DNA of 45,882 bases from Bacteroidales bacterium (GCA_017530105.1 JAFXMW010000072.1:1-45882), one strand, 5' to 3'. Shown: positions 8,324-15,798, counted from the first letter of the stretch. Translations and numbers: made by a program. The notes: generated by a model from the sequence alone, not told the origin.

Positions 8324-9616
8324 TCAAAACTCGTCAACCACCTTGTCCACACGGTAGAGCTTGTCCCCGCGGTGCAGCATCTCGGTGGTCTTCACGCTGA
8401 ACACGTCGCCTTGACGCACTTCCGACACTGACTGTGCCGAGTCGCCAAGGCGCAGCTCCTCCACGGTGGCGCGGTAAACGCCGGTGGTCTGCCCTATCAC
8501 CATGAGGTCGTCGCCCTGTTTCAGGGTCTCGGCAGTCTCGATGCGCATCTCGGCCACCTGCGGACGGTTGTAGTAGTTGGTCACCCTGCCTAAATAGACC
8601 TTGTTCTCCGTGGCCTGCGAGCCGTACCGCTCGCTCCACTCGCCCATCTTGCGCCCCAGATAATAGCCGTCCCAGAAACCGCGGTTGAACACCGTGCGGA
8701 GTCTTTCGGTCCAGGCGGCAATCTTCTCCTGCGTGTAGGTGCCGTCGGCAACGGCTTGCACCGCCTCCTTGTAGCACTCCACCACCGTCTTCACATAGTC
8801 CGCCGAGCGTCCACGACCCTCAATCTTCAACACCCGCACGCCGGCGTGGATAATCTTGTCGAGGAAACCGATGGTGCACAAGTCCTTCGGCGACATGATA
8901 TACTTGCCGCTCACCAGCAGCTCCGTGTCGCTCTCCACATCCTTCACCAAATACTCCCTGCGGCACAGCTGCAGGCAGGCGCCGCGGTTGGCGCTGAAGT
9001 TATACTCGTCAAGGCTCAGGTAGCACTTGCCGCTCACGCTCATGCACAATGCCCCGTGGGCAAACACCTCCACCTGCACCAACTCCCCCTTGGGACCGCG
9101 TATGTCGTTTTCCTTGATATACTGAGTAATCTCAGCCACTTGCCTCAATGGCAGCTCACGGGCTGTCACCACCACGTCGGCGTAACGGGCAAAGAAACGC
9201 ACCGCCTCCACATTCGAGATGTTGCACTGTGTGGAGATGTGCACCTCCACACCGATGCTGTTGGCATAGAGAATCACCGCCATGTCGCTGGCTATGATGG
9301 CCGTGATGCCAGCCTCCTTGGCAGCCTGCACCAGCGTGTGCATCTCCTCAATCTCGTGATTATAGATAATCGTGTTTACCGTCAAGTAAGTGCGCACACC
9401 ATGCTGCTGCGCCATGTCGGCAATACGGTGAAGGTCCTCCACCGTGAAATTAGCCGCCGAGCGCGAACGCATATTCAAATTCCCCACACCGAAATACACT
9501 GCATCGGCACCCGCCTGAATGGCAGCACTGAGGCTCTCATAACTCCCCACAGGAGCCATCACCTCCACCCCTTTCGGTGCAGCGGACATCTTCATATCCT
9601 CATTCTTTACATCCAT
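8324..9616 (-). CDS. U32 family peptidase, TrhP/YegQ-like
   Basis: The 430-residue protein has the U32 pattern: MAPVGSYESLSAAIQAGADAVYFG near residue 20, and in the middle EVFAHGALCMSVSGKCYLS and NRGACLQLCRREY. These contain the four cysteines expected to hold an Fe-S cluster, followed by SPKDLCTIGFLDKIIHAGVRVLKIEGRGRS. The length and C-terminal domain (about 350-430) match the group that includes E. coli TrhP, which takes part in prephenate-dependent 5-hydroxylation of tRNA U34. The longer RlhA group acts on 23S rRNA. Peptidase activity is not proven for most members. It has its own -7 box upstream, so it is probably separate from the T9SS gene before it. Confidence 0.88.
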   Translation of the reverse strand: MDVKNEDMKMSAAPKGVEVMAPVGSYESLSAAIQAGADAVYFGVGNLNMRSRSAANFTVEDLHRIADMAQQHGVRTYLTVNTIIYNHEIEEMHTLVQAAKEAGITAIIASDMAVILYANSIGVEVHISTQCNISNVEAVRFFARYADVVVTARELPLRQVAEITQYIKENDIRGPKGELVQVEVFAHGALCMSVSGKCYLSLDEYNFSANRGACLQLCRREYLVKDVESDTELLVSGKYIMSPKDLCTIGFLDKIIHAGVRVLKIEGRGRSADYVKTVVECYKEAVQAVADGTYTQEKIAAWTERLRTVFNRGFWDGYYLGRKMGEWSERYGSQATENKVYLGRVTNYYNRPQVAEMRIETAETLKQGDDLMVIGQTTGVYRATVEELRLGDSAQSVSEVRQGDVFSVKTTEMLHRGDKLYRVDKVVDEF

Positions 9617-9668
9617 CGTGTTGACAATCTGTTAAAACCAACGGCGACCCACCTTGAGCCACCGTTTG

Positions 9669-9676
9669 CAAAAATA
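9669..9676 (-). promoter_or_regulatory. -7 box upstream of the U32 gene
   Basis: The minus strand reads TATTTTTG, a TAnnTTTG match, about 52 bases before the ATG at 9616. No clean -33 TTTG is seen. Confidence 0.45.
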
Positions 9677-9751
9677 CAACTTTTTTAGGGAATACGGCTT
9701 TACTTTTTTGCACACCGCCACCCAGACTCTCTTTTCAGAGGACTGAATGGG

Positions 9752-11443
9752 CTATTCCACCTGTAGACGGCGGGTGCCGCCTGCACCGTCGCGGCATTTC
9801 AGGGTCACCAAGTATGTACCCGATGCCACCGCGCCAAGCTCCAGTGTCACAGGGGTGCCGTCCTCAAGCGTGCGCCTCTGCACCTCGCGCCCCTGTGCAT
9901 CGGTCACCGTCAGCACCGCAGGACACTGCCCCGACGACAGCTCCGGCCTCACCGTCACCCTCCCCCGCGCCGGGTTGGGCATCAAGCTGAACAACTCCGT
10001 GCCGTCACTCTTCGCCTCCTGCAACCCCTCTCTCAATGGGGTCGTAACCCTCTCCACACTGCTCCACGGCCCCCACATCACCGTGTCGTGGATATAGCAC
10101 CTGTGCACACATTTCGCCCTTACCCGCACCTTATACTCCACTCCGGGCCTCACCGTCTCAGGCATCCTCCATGACGTTCCCTGAACCACCTCCGTCTCCC
10201 AAGCAGCACGGTCAGGGGCATACGCCACCTCAAACAAGGTCTGTCCTCTCCCCCGCACCCACTCAAAATAAGGCATTTCTCCGCTCTCTCCATTGCAATG
10301 GAATCCCTCCACCTCGCCACACTCCAGCGGCAATGTGTCGGGATAGCGTGTCCCAGTATAGAAATAAGCCTCCTCTCCCCATGGTCCCCACACCACCGTG
10401 TCGTGAATGTCGCACACATGGCGACTAAGTGCACGGCATCGCATCTTGTAATACTTCATCGTGTCGAAAGTACCCGGCAACGTACACCAGGTATTCACTG
10501 TCTCCACTACATCCGCTGTGTCATAAACCCTCCCGTACTCCGCATAGTTCACCTGATACATGTCCACATTCACCCCCAAAGGTCCCCACTCTGGACCTAT
10601 AACGCTGTCCCATCCGACCATAGGCATACCCATATCCATCCCTTCCATTCGCAACCCATGCACCCCTTCGGGCACTATTGGATGCTCATGCCGGGGATTC
10701 AACTCCTCTCCTATTGGCGGATGGACAATAGGGAGAAAACCAAAAGTTTTATATACTCCTGGATATGATGAAGTATCAACCTCTGTCATAAAATTTAAAA
10801 GCATTATCGACCATGCACTATCCATTGGGGCAGGTATCAGTGGCCAAACCTGTCCCATTACACAAAATAAAGGTGCAGGAAGCGGAGAATTCACCAATTC
10901 CTTTGTCGCAACAGAATAATGCCATACATTGCATGGCGATTCACACACTCCGACGTATATTCTTTCACCCGCCGGCAAATAATATGGCTCATCGAAAAAA
11001 AACTCATACGCTGGACTATACTCCACATTTGTATATTCCCCCCTTGAAACGAACTCCATCTCCGAAAAAGAAACAGGGGGATGTCCAATGAAACAGTATA
11101 AAGCAGACCTTACTGGCCAAAAAGTAAAAAGAGGTTGATTATCAATACTTGTATCATAACCAACCAATTCCTCTTTCAAAATATACACCCACAAATATGG
11201 ATTATATGATAAATAGTTACATGGGACCACCACACCATACACCATAGTGTCTTGCTCGGACTGAATCACTGTCCCCTTGAATCCACCCCTCGGCGTCATA
11301 TATGTTTGACCATATCTAATATTATAACTTGCACATTCTCGGCCATAAAGATAACCAGAATCTCCACAATGCAATACAGGCAGCTGCGCCCAAACCATAC
11401 CGGACGCCATCACCATTCCTATTATCATCAAATATCTTTTCAT
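9752..11443 (-). CDS. Secreted T9SS cargo protein with type A sorting domain
   Basis: The 563-residue protein starts with a Sec signal peptide (MKRYLMIIGMVMASGMVWAQ). The middle contains two fibronectin-III-like segments with a repeated Cys/Trp motif (RCRALSRHVCDIHDTVVWGPW and, later, VRAKCVHRCYIHDTVMWGPW). The last about 75 residues are a T9SS C-terminal domain: LMPNPARGRVTV, then TVTDAQGREV and SGTYLVTLKC. Such proteins cross the outer membrane through the type IX system and are attached to the surface or released. The N-terminal part (DTMVYGVVV, LYCFIG, RIYVGVCES) is organised like the 477-residue proteins at 29572 and 33880, so it is probably a distant paralog. No catalytic motif is seen. 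Confidence 0.85.
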   Translation of the reverse strand: MKRYLMIIGMVMASGMVWAQLPVLHCGDSGYLYGRECASYNIRYGQTYMTPRGGFKGTVIQSEQDTMVYGVVVPCNYLSYNPYLWVYILKEELVGYDTSIDNQPLFTFWPVRSALYCFIGHPPVSFSEMEFVSRGEYTNVEYSPAYEFFFDEPYYLPAGERIYVGVCESPCNVWHYSVATKELVNSPLPAPLFCVMGQVWPLIPAPMDSAWSIMLLNFMTEVDTSSYPGVYKTFGFLPIVHPPIGEELNPRHEHPIVPEGVHGLRMEGMDMGMPMVGWDSVIGPEWGPLGVNVDMYQVNYAEYGRVYDTADVVETVNTWCTLPGTFDTMKYYKMRCRALSRHVCDIHDTVVWGPWGEEAYFYTGTRYPDTLPLECGEVEGFHCNGESGEMPYFEWVRGRGQTLFEVAYAPDRAAWETEVVQGTSWRMPETVRPGVEYKVRVRAKCVHRCYIHDTVMWGPWSSVERVTTPLREGLQEAKSDGTELFSLMPNPARGRVTVRPELSSGQCPAVLTVTDAQGREVQRRTLEDGTPVTLELGAVASGTYLVTLKCRDGAGGTRRLQVE

Positions 11444-11458
11444 ATTATTATACGATTT

Positions 11459-11533
11459 TTATAGTGCAAACGTCTCCACCGACACCGCCAACAGACAAAC
11501 AATCAACAGGATAAATGTAAACAGTCTTTTCAT
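11459..11533 (-). CDS. 24-residue signal-peptide-like small ORF
   Basis: An ATG at 11533 opens 24 codons that read like a complete Sec signal peptide: MKRLFTFI, a Leu/Val-rich core, then SVETFAL and TAA. It lies between the promoter at 11554-11583 and the T9SS gene, whose ATG is 15 bases after this stop. The first residues (MKRLF) resemble those of the following gene (MKRYL). It could be a leader peptide that affects translation of the next gene, a relic of a disrupted earlier gene, or chance. There is no RBS evidence either way. Confidence 0.35.
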   Translation of the reverse strand: MKRLFTFILLIVCLLAVSVETFAL

Positions 11534-11553
11534 AATAGTGTTTTTCCTTTTTG

Positions 11554-11583
11554 CAAATATACATGTTTTCTTCAAATCACAAA
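11554..11583 (-). promoter_or_regulatory. Promoter of the T9SS cargo gene
   Basis: On the minus strand, TTTG (11580-11583), an 18-base spacer and TATATTTG (11554-11561) fit the phylum consensus. It precedes the 24-codon ORF and the gene at 9752-11443. Confidence 0.65.
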
Positions 11584-11707
11584 CATTTTTACAAAAAAAA
11601 CGACCACACCCTTGAATTCATGTCTATTCACGACAATTCGCCTTCCTCTTCAGAAAAATCCTTATCCCACAAAGTCCATGAAAAAAAACTTTTCCACCCT
11701 ATATTTA

Positions 11708-11724
11708 TGTGTAAAAAATACACA
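11708..11724. promoter_or_regulatory. Palindromic site 1, candidate operator
   Basis: TGTGTA-AAAAA-TACACA is a perfect 6-bp inverted repeat with a 5-base spacer. Two more sites of the same layout occur downstream. It lies in the otherwise featureless AT-rich stretch 11562-11824, where I see no credible gene. Confidence 0.45.
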
Positions 11725-11824
11725 ATTCAGACATAAAAAAAGGACAAAACAACAATCGAAAATGATATGTGAACTAAAAAAACACATTTTTTTCATATTC
11801 ATATACAGACAATTACATATTATT

Positions 11825-11841
11825 TGCGTAAATTATACACA
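11825..11841. promoter_or_regulatory. Palindromic site 2, candidate operator
   Basis: TGCGTA-AATTA-TACACA has the same 6-5-6 layout as site 1 with one arm mismatch. It ends 6 bases before the -33 element of the Nudix gene promoter. Confidence 0.5.
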
Positions 11842-11847
11842 TTTTTT

Positions 11848-11878
11848 CTTGCTATATTATTTTTTTGCTGTATCTTTG
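11848..11878 (+). promoter_or_regulatory. Promoter of the Nudix/VWA/ARG operon
   Basis: CTTG at 11848-11851, a 19-base spacer, and TATCTTTG at 11871-11878 fit the Bacteroidota promoter consensus. The transcript would start near 11883-11885, inside palindromic site 3, about 38 bases before the ATG at 11922. Confidence 0.7.
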
Positions 11879-11893
11879 CGTCAAAATTACACA
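11877..11893. promoter_or_regulatory. Palindromic site 3, candidate operator over the start site
   Basis: TGCGTC-AAAAT-TACACA has the same layout as sites 1 and 2. It overlaps the last two bases of the -7 box and the expected transcription start. Its centre is 52 bases from that of site 2, close to five helical turns, so dimers on both sites would sit on the same face of the DNA. A regulator bound here would block transcription. Confidence 0.5.
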
Positions 11894-11921
11894 AATACAA
11901 ATACCCCTAAAACAACATAAA

Positions 11922-12782
11922 ATGTCGACGGAACAATACACCTATCAATACCCCCATCCGGCAGTCGCCACCGACTGCGTGGTTTTCGGCTTCGATGGAC
12001 GAGAACTGAAAGTCCTGCTCATTGAACGGGGGATAGACCCCTTCAAAGGCATGTGGGCTTTCCCCGGTGGATTCATGCGTATGGACGAGACAGCAGAAGA
12101 ATGTATACTACGTGAACTGAAAGAGGAGACCGGTCTCCAACTCACCACCATCAAACAACTTGGAACCTTCACCGGCATCAACCGCGACCCTCGTGAGAGA
12201 GTCATCTCCATCGCCTTCTACTCCCTCTCACCCGACACCGAGGTTCACGGGGGCGACGATGCTACCAATGCCCGTTGGTGGCCTATCGACGACATCCCAC
12301 AGCTGGCCTTCGACCACGACTATATCCTGCGACAAGCCATGAAACGCATCCGACAGGACATCCATTTCGAGCCCGTAGGCTTCGGCCTCCTCCGCGAAGA
12401 ATTCACCATGGCCGAACTGCAACGTCTCTATGAGAGCATCCTCGGCATTCATTTCGACCGCCGCAACTTCTACAAAAAAATGCTCCAAACCGGTATCCTG
12501 CATGAGGTGAGCGAAACCGACTCGCCCTCCTACTATGGCAAACGCCGGGAAATGGTAAGCATGGACATCGACAACCTCTTTGCCGACCATGCAGCAACCG
12601 ACAACGGTATCCCCCGCCTGTTCATGGCTCAGTCCCTGCCTGACTGCGACATGGACGACGAAACCCCATCCCTCCATTCTTCCCCACGCCAGCAACCTGG
12701 ACGCAAAGGCAAACTCTTCCGTTTCGACAAGGAAGGCTACGACCGAATGAAAGAAGAGGGCAATTTCCGCCTTGAATTCTAA
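11922..12782 (+). CDS. NrtR-like Nudix hydrolase/transcription regulator
   Basis: The protein has 286 residues. The N-terminal Nudix domain has an intact Nudix box, G-x5-E-x7-REUxEExGU, at about 50-72 (GGFMRMDETAEE then RELKEETGL), so it could still hydrolyse an ADP-ribose-type substrate. The C-terminal part (about 150-200) matches the winged helix of NrtR regulators: FGLLREEFTMAELQRLYESI and DRRNFYKKMLQTGIL. The family's usual final strand, GKLFRFDKEGYDRM, comes only after about 60 extra residues (about 202-262), so the wing carries an insertion. NrtR proteins repress NAD-related genes and sense ADP-ribose, while the related AraR of Bacteroides senses arabinose. ATG at 11922 follows the promoter. 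It is first of four co-directional genes with gaps of 18-33 bases, and three palindromes upstream suggest autoregulation. Confidence 0.85.
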   Translation: MSTEQYTYQYPHPAVATDCVVFGFDGRELKVLLIERGIDPFKGMWAFPGGFMRMDETAEECILRELKEETGLQLTTIKQLGTFTGINRDPRERVISIAFYSLSPDTEVHGGDDATNARWWPIDDIPQLAFDHDYILRQAMKRIRQDIHFEPVGFGLLREEFTMAELQRLYESILGIHFDRRNFYKKMLQTGILHEVSETDSPSYYGKRREMVSMDIDNLFADHAATDNGIPRLFMAQSLPDCDMDDETPSLHSSPRQQPGRKGKLFRFDKEGYDRMKEEGNFRLEF

Positions 12783-12814
12783 TCAAAAAATATTAACCAC
12801 AAAACTATACAACA

Positions 12815-13903
12815 ATGGAAACCACAGCAAAGAACAAAATCTTCAACCTCATCATCCTCGACAAAAGCGGCTCCATGTCCAGCATCGAGGAGGCTGCCAT
12901 CGCCGGCTTCAACGAAACCCTTGGCGGAATACAATCCGCCCAGAAACAATTCGCCGACACCCAGCAGCACTTTGTCTCGCTCCTGCCCTTCTGCGCCTGC
13001 TCCATGGAATACGTCTACGACTGCTCCCCCGCCGAAAGCGTCAAGAAACTCACCCACCGCGAATACCAACCCTGCTGCTGTACCCCTCTCTACGATGCCA
13101 TGGGCCACGGCATCAACGACATGCTGCGCAAAACCCAGGACGACAAAGACGCCTCCGTCATCGTCACCGTCATCACCGACGGTATGGAAAACGCCTCGCA
13201 CGAATACTCCGGAGCCGCCATCAAAGCCCTCGTCGACAAAATGCGCGACCAATACGGATGGAATTTCGCCTACATCGGCACCAACCAGGACGTGGAGTCG
13301 GTGGCGGCAAAGCTCTCCATCACCAACACCATGTATTTCGAGGACACCTCCGAAGGCATGAGGGAAGCTTGGGAAAAAGAACGCAAAGCCCGCCACCGCA
13401 TGTACAGCAGGATTGAAAACATCTCCTACGCCTGCTGCGAATCGGCCGCTCCCGTAGAGAAAGCCCAATCCATACGCAACATGTTGAAAGAAAACGTCAA
13501 CTACCGCAATATTTCGGAGTTCAAACAACGCACCACACCCGACAGAATCGACCACCTTTCGCCCAATCAAATCTTTGTCTTTGGCAGCAACAGCAAGGGC
13601 ATCCACGACGGCGGCGCCGCATACCTTGCCCTCAACAAATTCGGTGCCGTCCCCGGACAAGGCTCAGGACTGCAAGGCAACAGCTACGCCATCCCCACGA
13701 TGGACGGAATGAGAGCCCTCTCCATACACGTGAGGGATTTCATAAGATTCGCCAATCAACACCCCGAGCTCACTTTCCTCGTCACCCGCATAGGCTGCGG
13801 CACCGCAGGCCTCACCCCTGCACAGGTGGCACCCCTCTTCGCCGGTGCCGTGGACATGGAAAACATCTGGCTCCCCGCCGACTTCTGGCAAGAGATCATC
13901 TGA
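12815..13903 (+). CDS. VWA domain fused to a macro-like A1S_2505-type domain
   Basis: The protein has 362 residues and no signal peptide, so it is cytoplasmic. Residues 9-200 form a von Willebrand A domain with a complete MIDAS: DKSGS (Asp16, Ser18, Ser20), CCCTPLYDA (Thr90) and ITDGME (Asp122). It should bind a divalent metal and a protein partner. From about 250 a second domain begins with IFVFGSNSKGIHDGGAA, continues with GQGSGLQGNSYAIPT, and ends with FLVTRIGCGTAGLTPAQVAPLF. I recognise this as the A1S_2505-type family, whose N-terminal strand and Gly-rich loops resemble ADP-ribose-binding macro domains. That likeness is inferred from motif pattern only. The region is Cys-rich (CCCT, ACC, CAC). 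The gene lies 32 bases after the Nudix gene and before an ADP-ribosylglycohydrolase, which fits ADP-ribose handling. Confidence 0.75.
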   Translation: METTAKNKIFNLIILDKSGSMSSIEEAAIAGFNETLGGIQSAQKQFADTQQHFVSLLPFCACSMEYVYDCSPAESVKKLTHREYQPCCCTPLYDAMGHGINDMLRKTQDDKDASVIVTVITDGMENASHEYSGAAIKALVDKMRDQYGWNFAYIGTNQDVESVAAKLSITNTMYFEDTSEGMREAWEKERKARHRMYSRIENISYACCESAAPVEKAQSIRNMLKENVNYRNISEFKQRTTPDRIDHLSPNQIFVFGSNSKGIHDGGAAYLALNKFGAVPGQGSGLQGNSYAIPTMDGMRALSIHVRDFIRFANQHPELTFLVTRIGCGTAGLTPAQVAPLFAGAVDMENIWLPADFWQEII

Positions 13904-13936
13904 ACCGCCCATAAACAATAACACCCAACAGTAATT

Positions 13937-14266
13937 ATGAACCCCGACAGAGACAAACCACGCAACTGGATGCTACGAAAAAGCCACCTCGACGACATCA
14001 GCGAAGAACGGCTTACCGAAATTATAGCGATGCTGCAACGCGTTGCCCACAACACCGGTGCCACCCTCAACCAGACAATCAGCGTCTACGATGCAGCCAG
14101 CCGCAACCGACTCACCGAAGTGCTGCTGGACAGCGGCGACGCTTTCGACAGAGTTGTATCTGACTTCCATAGCTGGAAAAAGTCCGACGGCTACCTCTAC
14201 GTGAAGCTTAGCGGTGACGACTTGGCAGACGAAGTACGTGTACAGATAGAAGAAAAAGACAACTAA
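13937..14266 (+). CDS. Small protein of unknown function in the Nudix/ARG operon
   Basis: The protein has 109 residues, is soluble and acidic, and has no signal peptide or cysteines. I do not recognise the family. It looks mostly helical at first (DDISEERLTEIIAMLQRVAHN), then has a segment ISVYDAASRNRLTEVLL and a strand-rich end (SDGYLYVKLSGDDLADEVRVQI). Spacing of 33 bases from the VWA gene and 18 from the ARG gene, codon use like its neighbours and an uninterrupted frame argue that it is real and co-expressed. It may be an adaptor for the VWA or ARG protein. Confidence 0.65.
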   Translation: MNPDRDKPRNWMLRKSHLDDISEERLTEIIAMLQRVAHNTGATLNQTISVYDAASRNRLTEVLLDSGDAFDRVVSDFHSWKKSDGYLYVKLSGDDLADEVRVQIEEKDN

Positions 14267-14284
14267 CAAATAAACAACAAAAAA

Positions 14285-15049
14285 ATGATAGGAGCAATAA
14301 TAGGTGACATAGTAGGGTCACGTTTCGAGTTCAACAACCACCGCTCGACAGAGTTCGAGTTCTTCCACCGCGACTGCAACTTCACCGACGACACGGTGAT
14401 GACCATCGCCGTAGCCGACGCCATCATGAACAACCGCCCTTTCGGTGAGGTGATGCACGAATATGGCAGCAAATATCCCAACCGAGGTTATGGCGCCCGT
14501 TTCTTCAACTGGCTGCTTTCCACGACCCCGAAGCCTTACAACTCCTACGGCAACGGGTCGGCCATGCGTGTCGCTCCCTGTGCACTCCTTGCCCGGGGCA
14601 ACCGCGAACAGGCTTTGACCTGGGCTGCGGCCTCAGCAGTATGCACCCACAACCACCCCGAAGGGGTGAAAGGAGCCTTGGCAGTGACCGACTGCATACT
14701 CCTGGCGGCAGAACACCGTCCGATGAAGGAAATAAGGCACCTTGCCCAACAACTCTACGGCTACAACATGGACTTCTCCATCGACCAAATACGTCCCACT
14801 TTCCACTTCAACGAAACCTGCCAGCACACCGTGCCGCAGGCCATTGAAGCATTCCTCGAAAGTCACGACTTCGAAAGCGCCATCCGCCACGCCGTCTCAC
14901 TCGGGGGCGACAGCGACACCATAGCCTGCATCACCGGCGGCATGGCCGAAGCCTACTACGGGGTGCCCGATGCCTACAAAACAGCCGCCATGGCCCTGCT
15001 GCCCCCTCAAATGCAGGGAATCGTAACCCGTATGTATGGCAAAGAATAG
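14285..15049 (+). CDS. ADP-ribosylglycohydrolase (DraG family)
   Basis: The protein has 254 residues and is cytoplasmic. Members of this family remove ADP-ribose from modified proteins, nucleic acids or small molecules using two metal ions. The ligands are visible: Thr34-Asp35-Asp36 in NFTDDTVM and Asp209, Asp211, Thr212 in LGGDSDTIACITGGMAEA. The start MIGAIIGDIVGSRFEF is the classic N-terminus, and YGNGSAMRVAP (about 88-98) is the substrate loop. It lies 18 bases after the small unknown gene and is last in the operon. No ADP-ribosyltransferase is visible nearby, so the substrate must come from elsewhere or be a free metabolite. Confidence 0.9.
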   Translation: MIGAIIGDIVGSRFEFNNHRSTEFEFFHRDCNFTDDTVMTIAVADAIMNNRPFGEVMHEYGSKYPNRGYGARFFNWLLSTTPKPYNSYGNGSAMRVAPCALLARGNREQALTWAAASAVCTHNHPEGVKGALAVTDCILLAAEHRPMKEIRHLAQQLYGYNMDFSIDQIRPTFHFNETCQHTVPQAIEAFLESHDFESAIRHAVSLGGDSDTIACITGGMAEAYYGVPDAYKTAAMALLPPQMQGIVTRMYGKE

Positions 15050-15075
15050 TTCAATCCTCCTTCGTTCAAGGTTCG

Positions 15076-15144
15076 CTTGTTTTACACTTTAATGCCAGTT
15101 GTTTTACACTTGTTTTACACTTTAAAAGTGTAAAACAAGTGTAA
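15076..15144. repeat. Four-unit CTTGTTTTACACTTT repeat with 19-bp hairpin
   Basis: CTTGTTTTACACTTT occurs exactly at 15076-15090 and 15109-15123 and, inverted, at 15125-15139. A near copy (GTTGTTTTACACTT) is at 15098-15111. Bases 15104-15122 pair perfectly with 15126-15144 around a TAA loop. No T-run follows, so it is not a standard terminator. It lies just after the ARG gene and before the flavodoxin gene. The rest of the 15050-15276 gap holds nothing I can name. Confidence 0.7.
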
Positions 15145-15276
15145 CAATACTGCAAAACGAGCGGGGAAAGATGCTTGAAACCTGAAATCGAGACCCTGCA
15201 ATCACGGGCTGCACAGAAATGCCTCAAAAAAAAGGGGCATATCCAATAAAAAACAAAAAATGCCGTTACATAAAAC

Positions 15277-15792
15277 ATGAAACACATAATTTTATTCGTC
15301 GCAACCTGCTCCCTGATGCTGGGAGCCTGCGCTCAAAACAACAACACTAAACAGAACAACACTATGAAAAAGACACTTGTAGCTTATTTCTCCGCCACAG
15401 GTACCACCCAACGGGCTGCCGAAAAGCTGGCCAAGGAGAAAAATGCCGACCTCTTCAGGATTGAGCCTGCCGAGCCTTACACGGCCGCCGACCTCGACTG
15501 GACCAACAAAAAGTCACGTTCCTCCGTCGAGATGAACGACAAGAGTTCCCGTCCAGCCATCGCCCACAGGTGCGACAATCTGGCCGACTACGACACGGTG
15601 TGGATTGGTTTCCCCGTGTGGTGGTACACCGCCCCCACCATCATCAACACCTTCATCGAGGCCCATGATTTCAGCGGCAAGACTATCTGCGTTTTCGCCA
15701 CCAGCGGAGGCAGCAGTGTCGCCGGTTCGGCCAGCGATTTGAAGAAGTCCTATCCTCAGTACAACTGGGGCGAAAGCCGCCTGATGAACTAA
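15277..15792 (+). CDS. Flavodoxin-like lipoprotein
   Basis: The protein has 171 residues. A lipoprotein signal ends at LMLGAC (Cys18), and a flavodoxin domain follows with the FMN phosphate loop FSATGTTQRAAEKLA (about 38-52), VWIGFPVWWYTAP and FATSGGSSVAGSASDL. It is probably a membrane-anchored flavoprotein on the periplasmic side. The chain stops right after GESRLMN, about 15 residues before where many relatives end with a final helix, so it may be slightly truncated. An internal ATG at 15364 would give a cytoplasmic form. The stop is 6 bases before the HD gene, suggesting one transcript. Confidence 0.82.
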   Translation: MKHIILFVATCSLMLGACAQNNNTKQNNTMKKTLVAYFSATGTTQRAAEKLAKEKNADLFRIEPAEPYTAADLDWTNKKSRSSVEMNDKSSRPAIAHRCDNLADYDTVWIGFPVWWYTAPTIINTFIEAHDFSGKTICVFATSGGSSVAGSASDLKKSYPQYNWGESRLMN

Positions 15793-15798
15793 GATGAG

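Noticed and set aside
11551-11920. Short plus-strand frames in the AT-rich gap before the Nudix gene
   Set aside because: They consist of Lys/Phe/Asn/His runs from AT-rich DNA, cross the operon promoter, and show no coding pattern.
15076-15144. Possible CRISPR array in the repeated CTTGTTTTACACTTT units
   Set aside because: Units are only 15 bases, spacers are irregular, one unit is inverted, and no cas gene is nearby.
15066-15287. A 73-codon minus-strand frame over the repeat cluster after the ARG gene
   Set aside because: Cys/Phe-rich translation arises from the repeats and hairpin. There is no start context or family.
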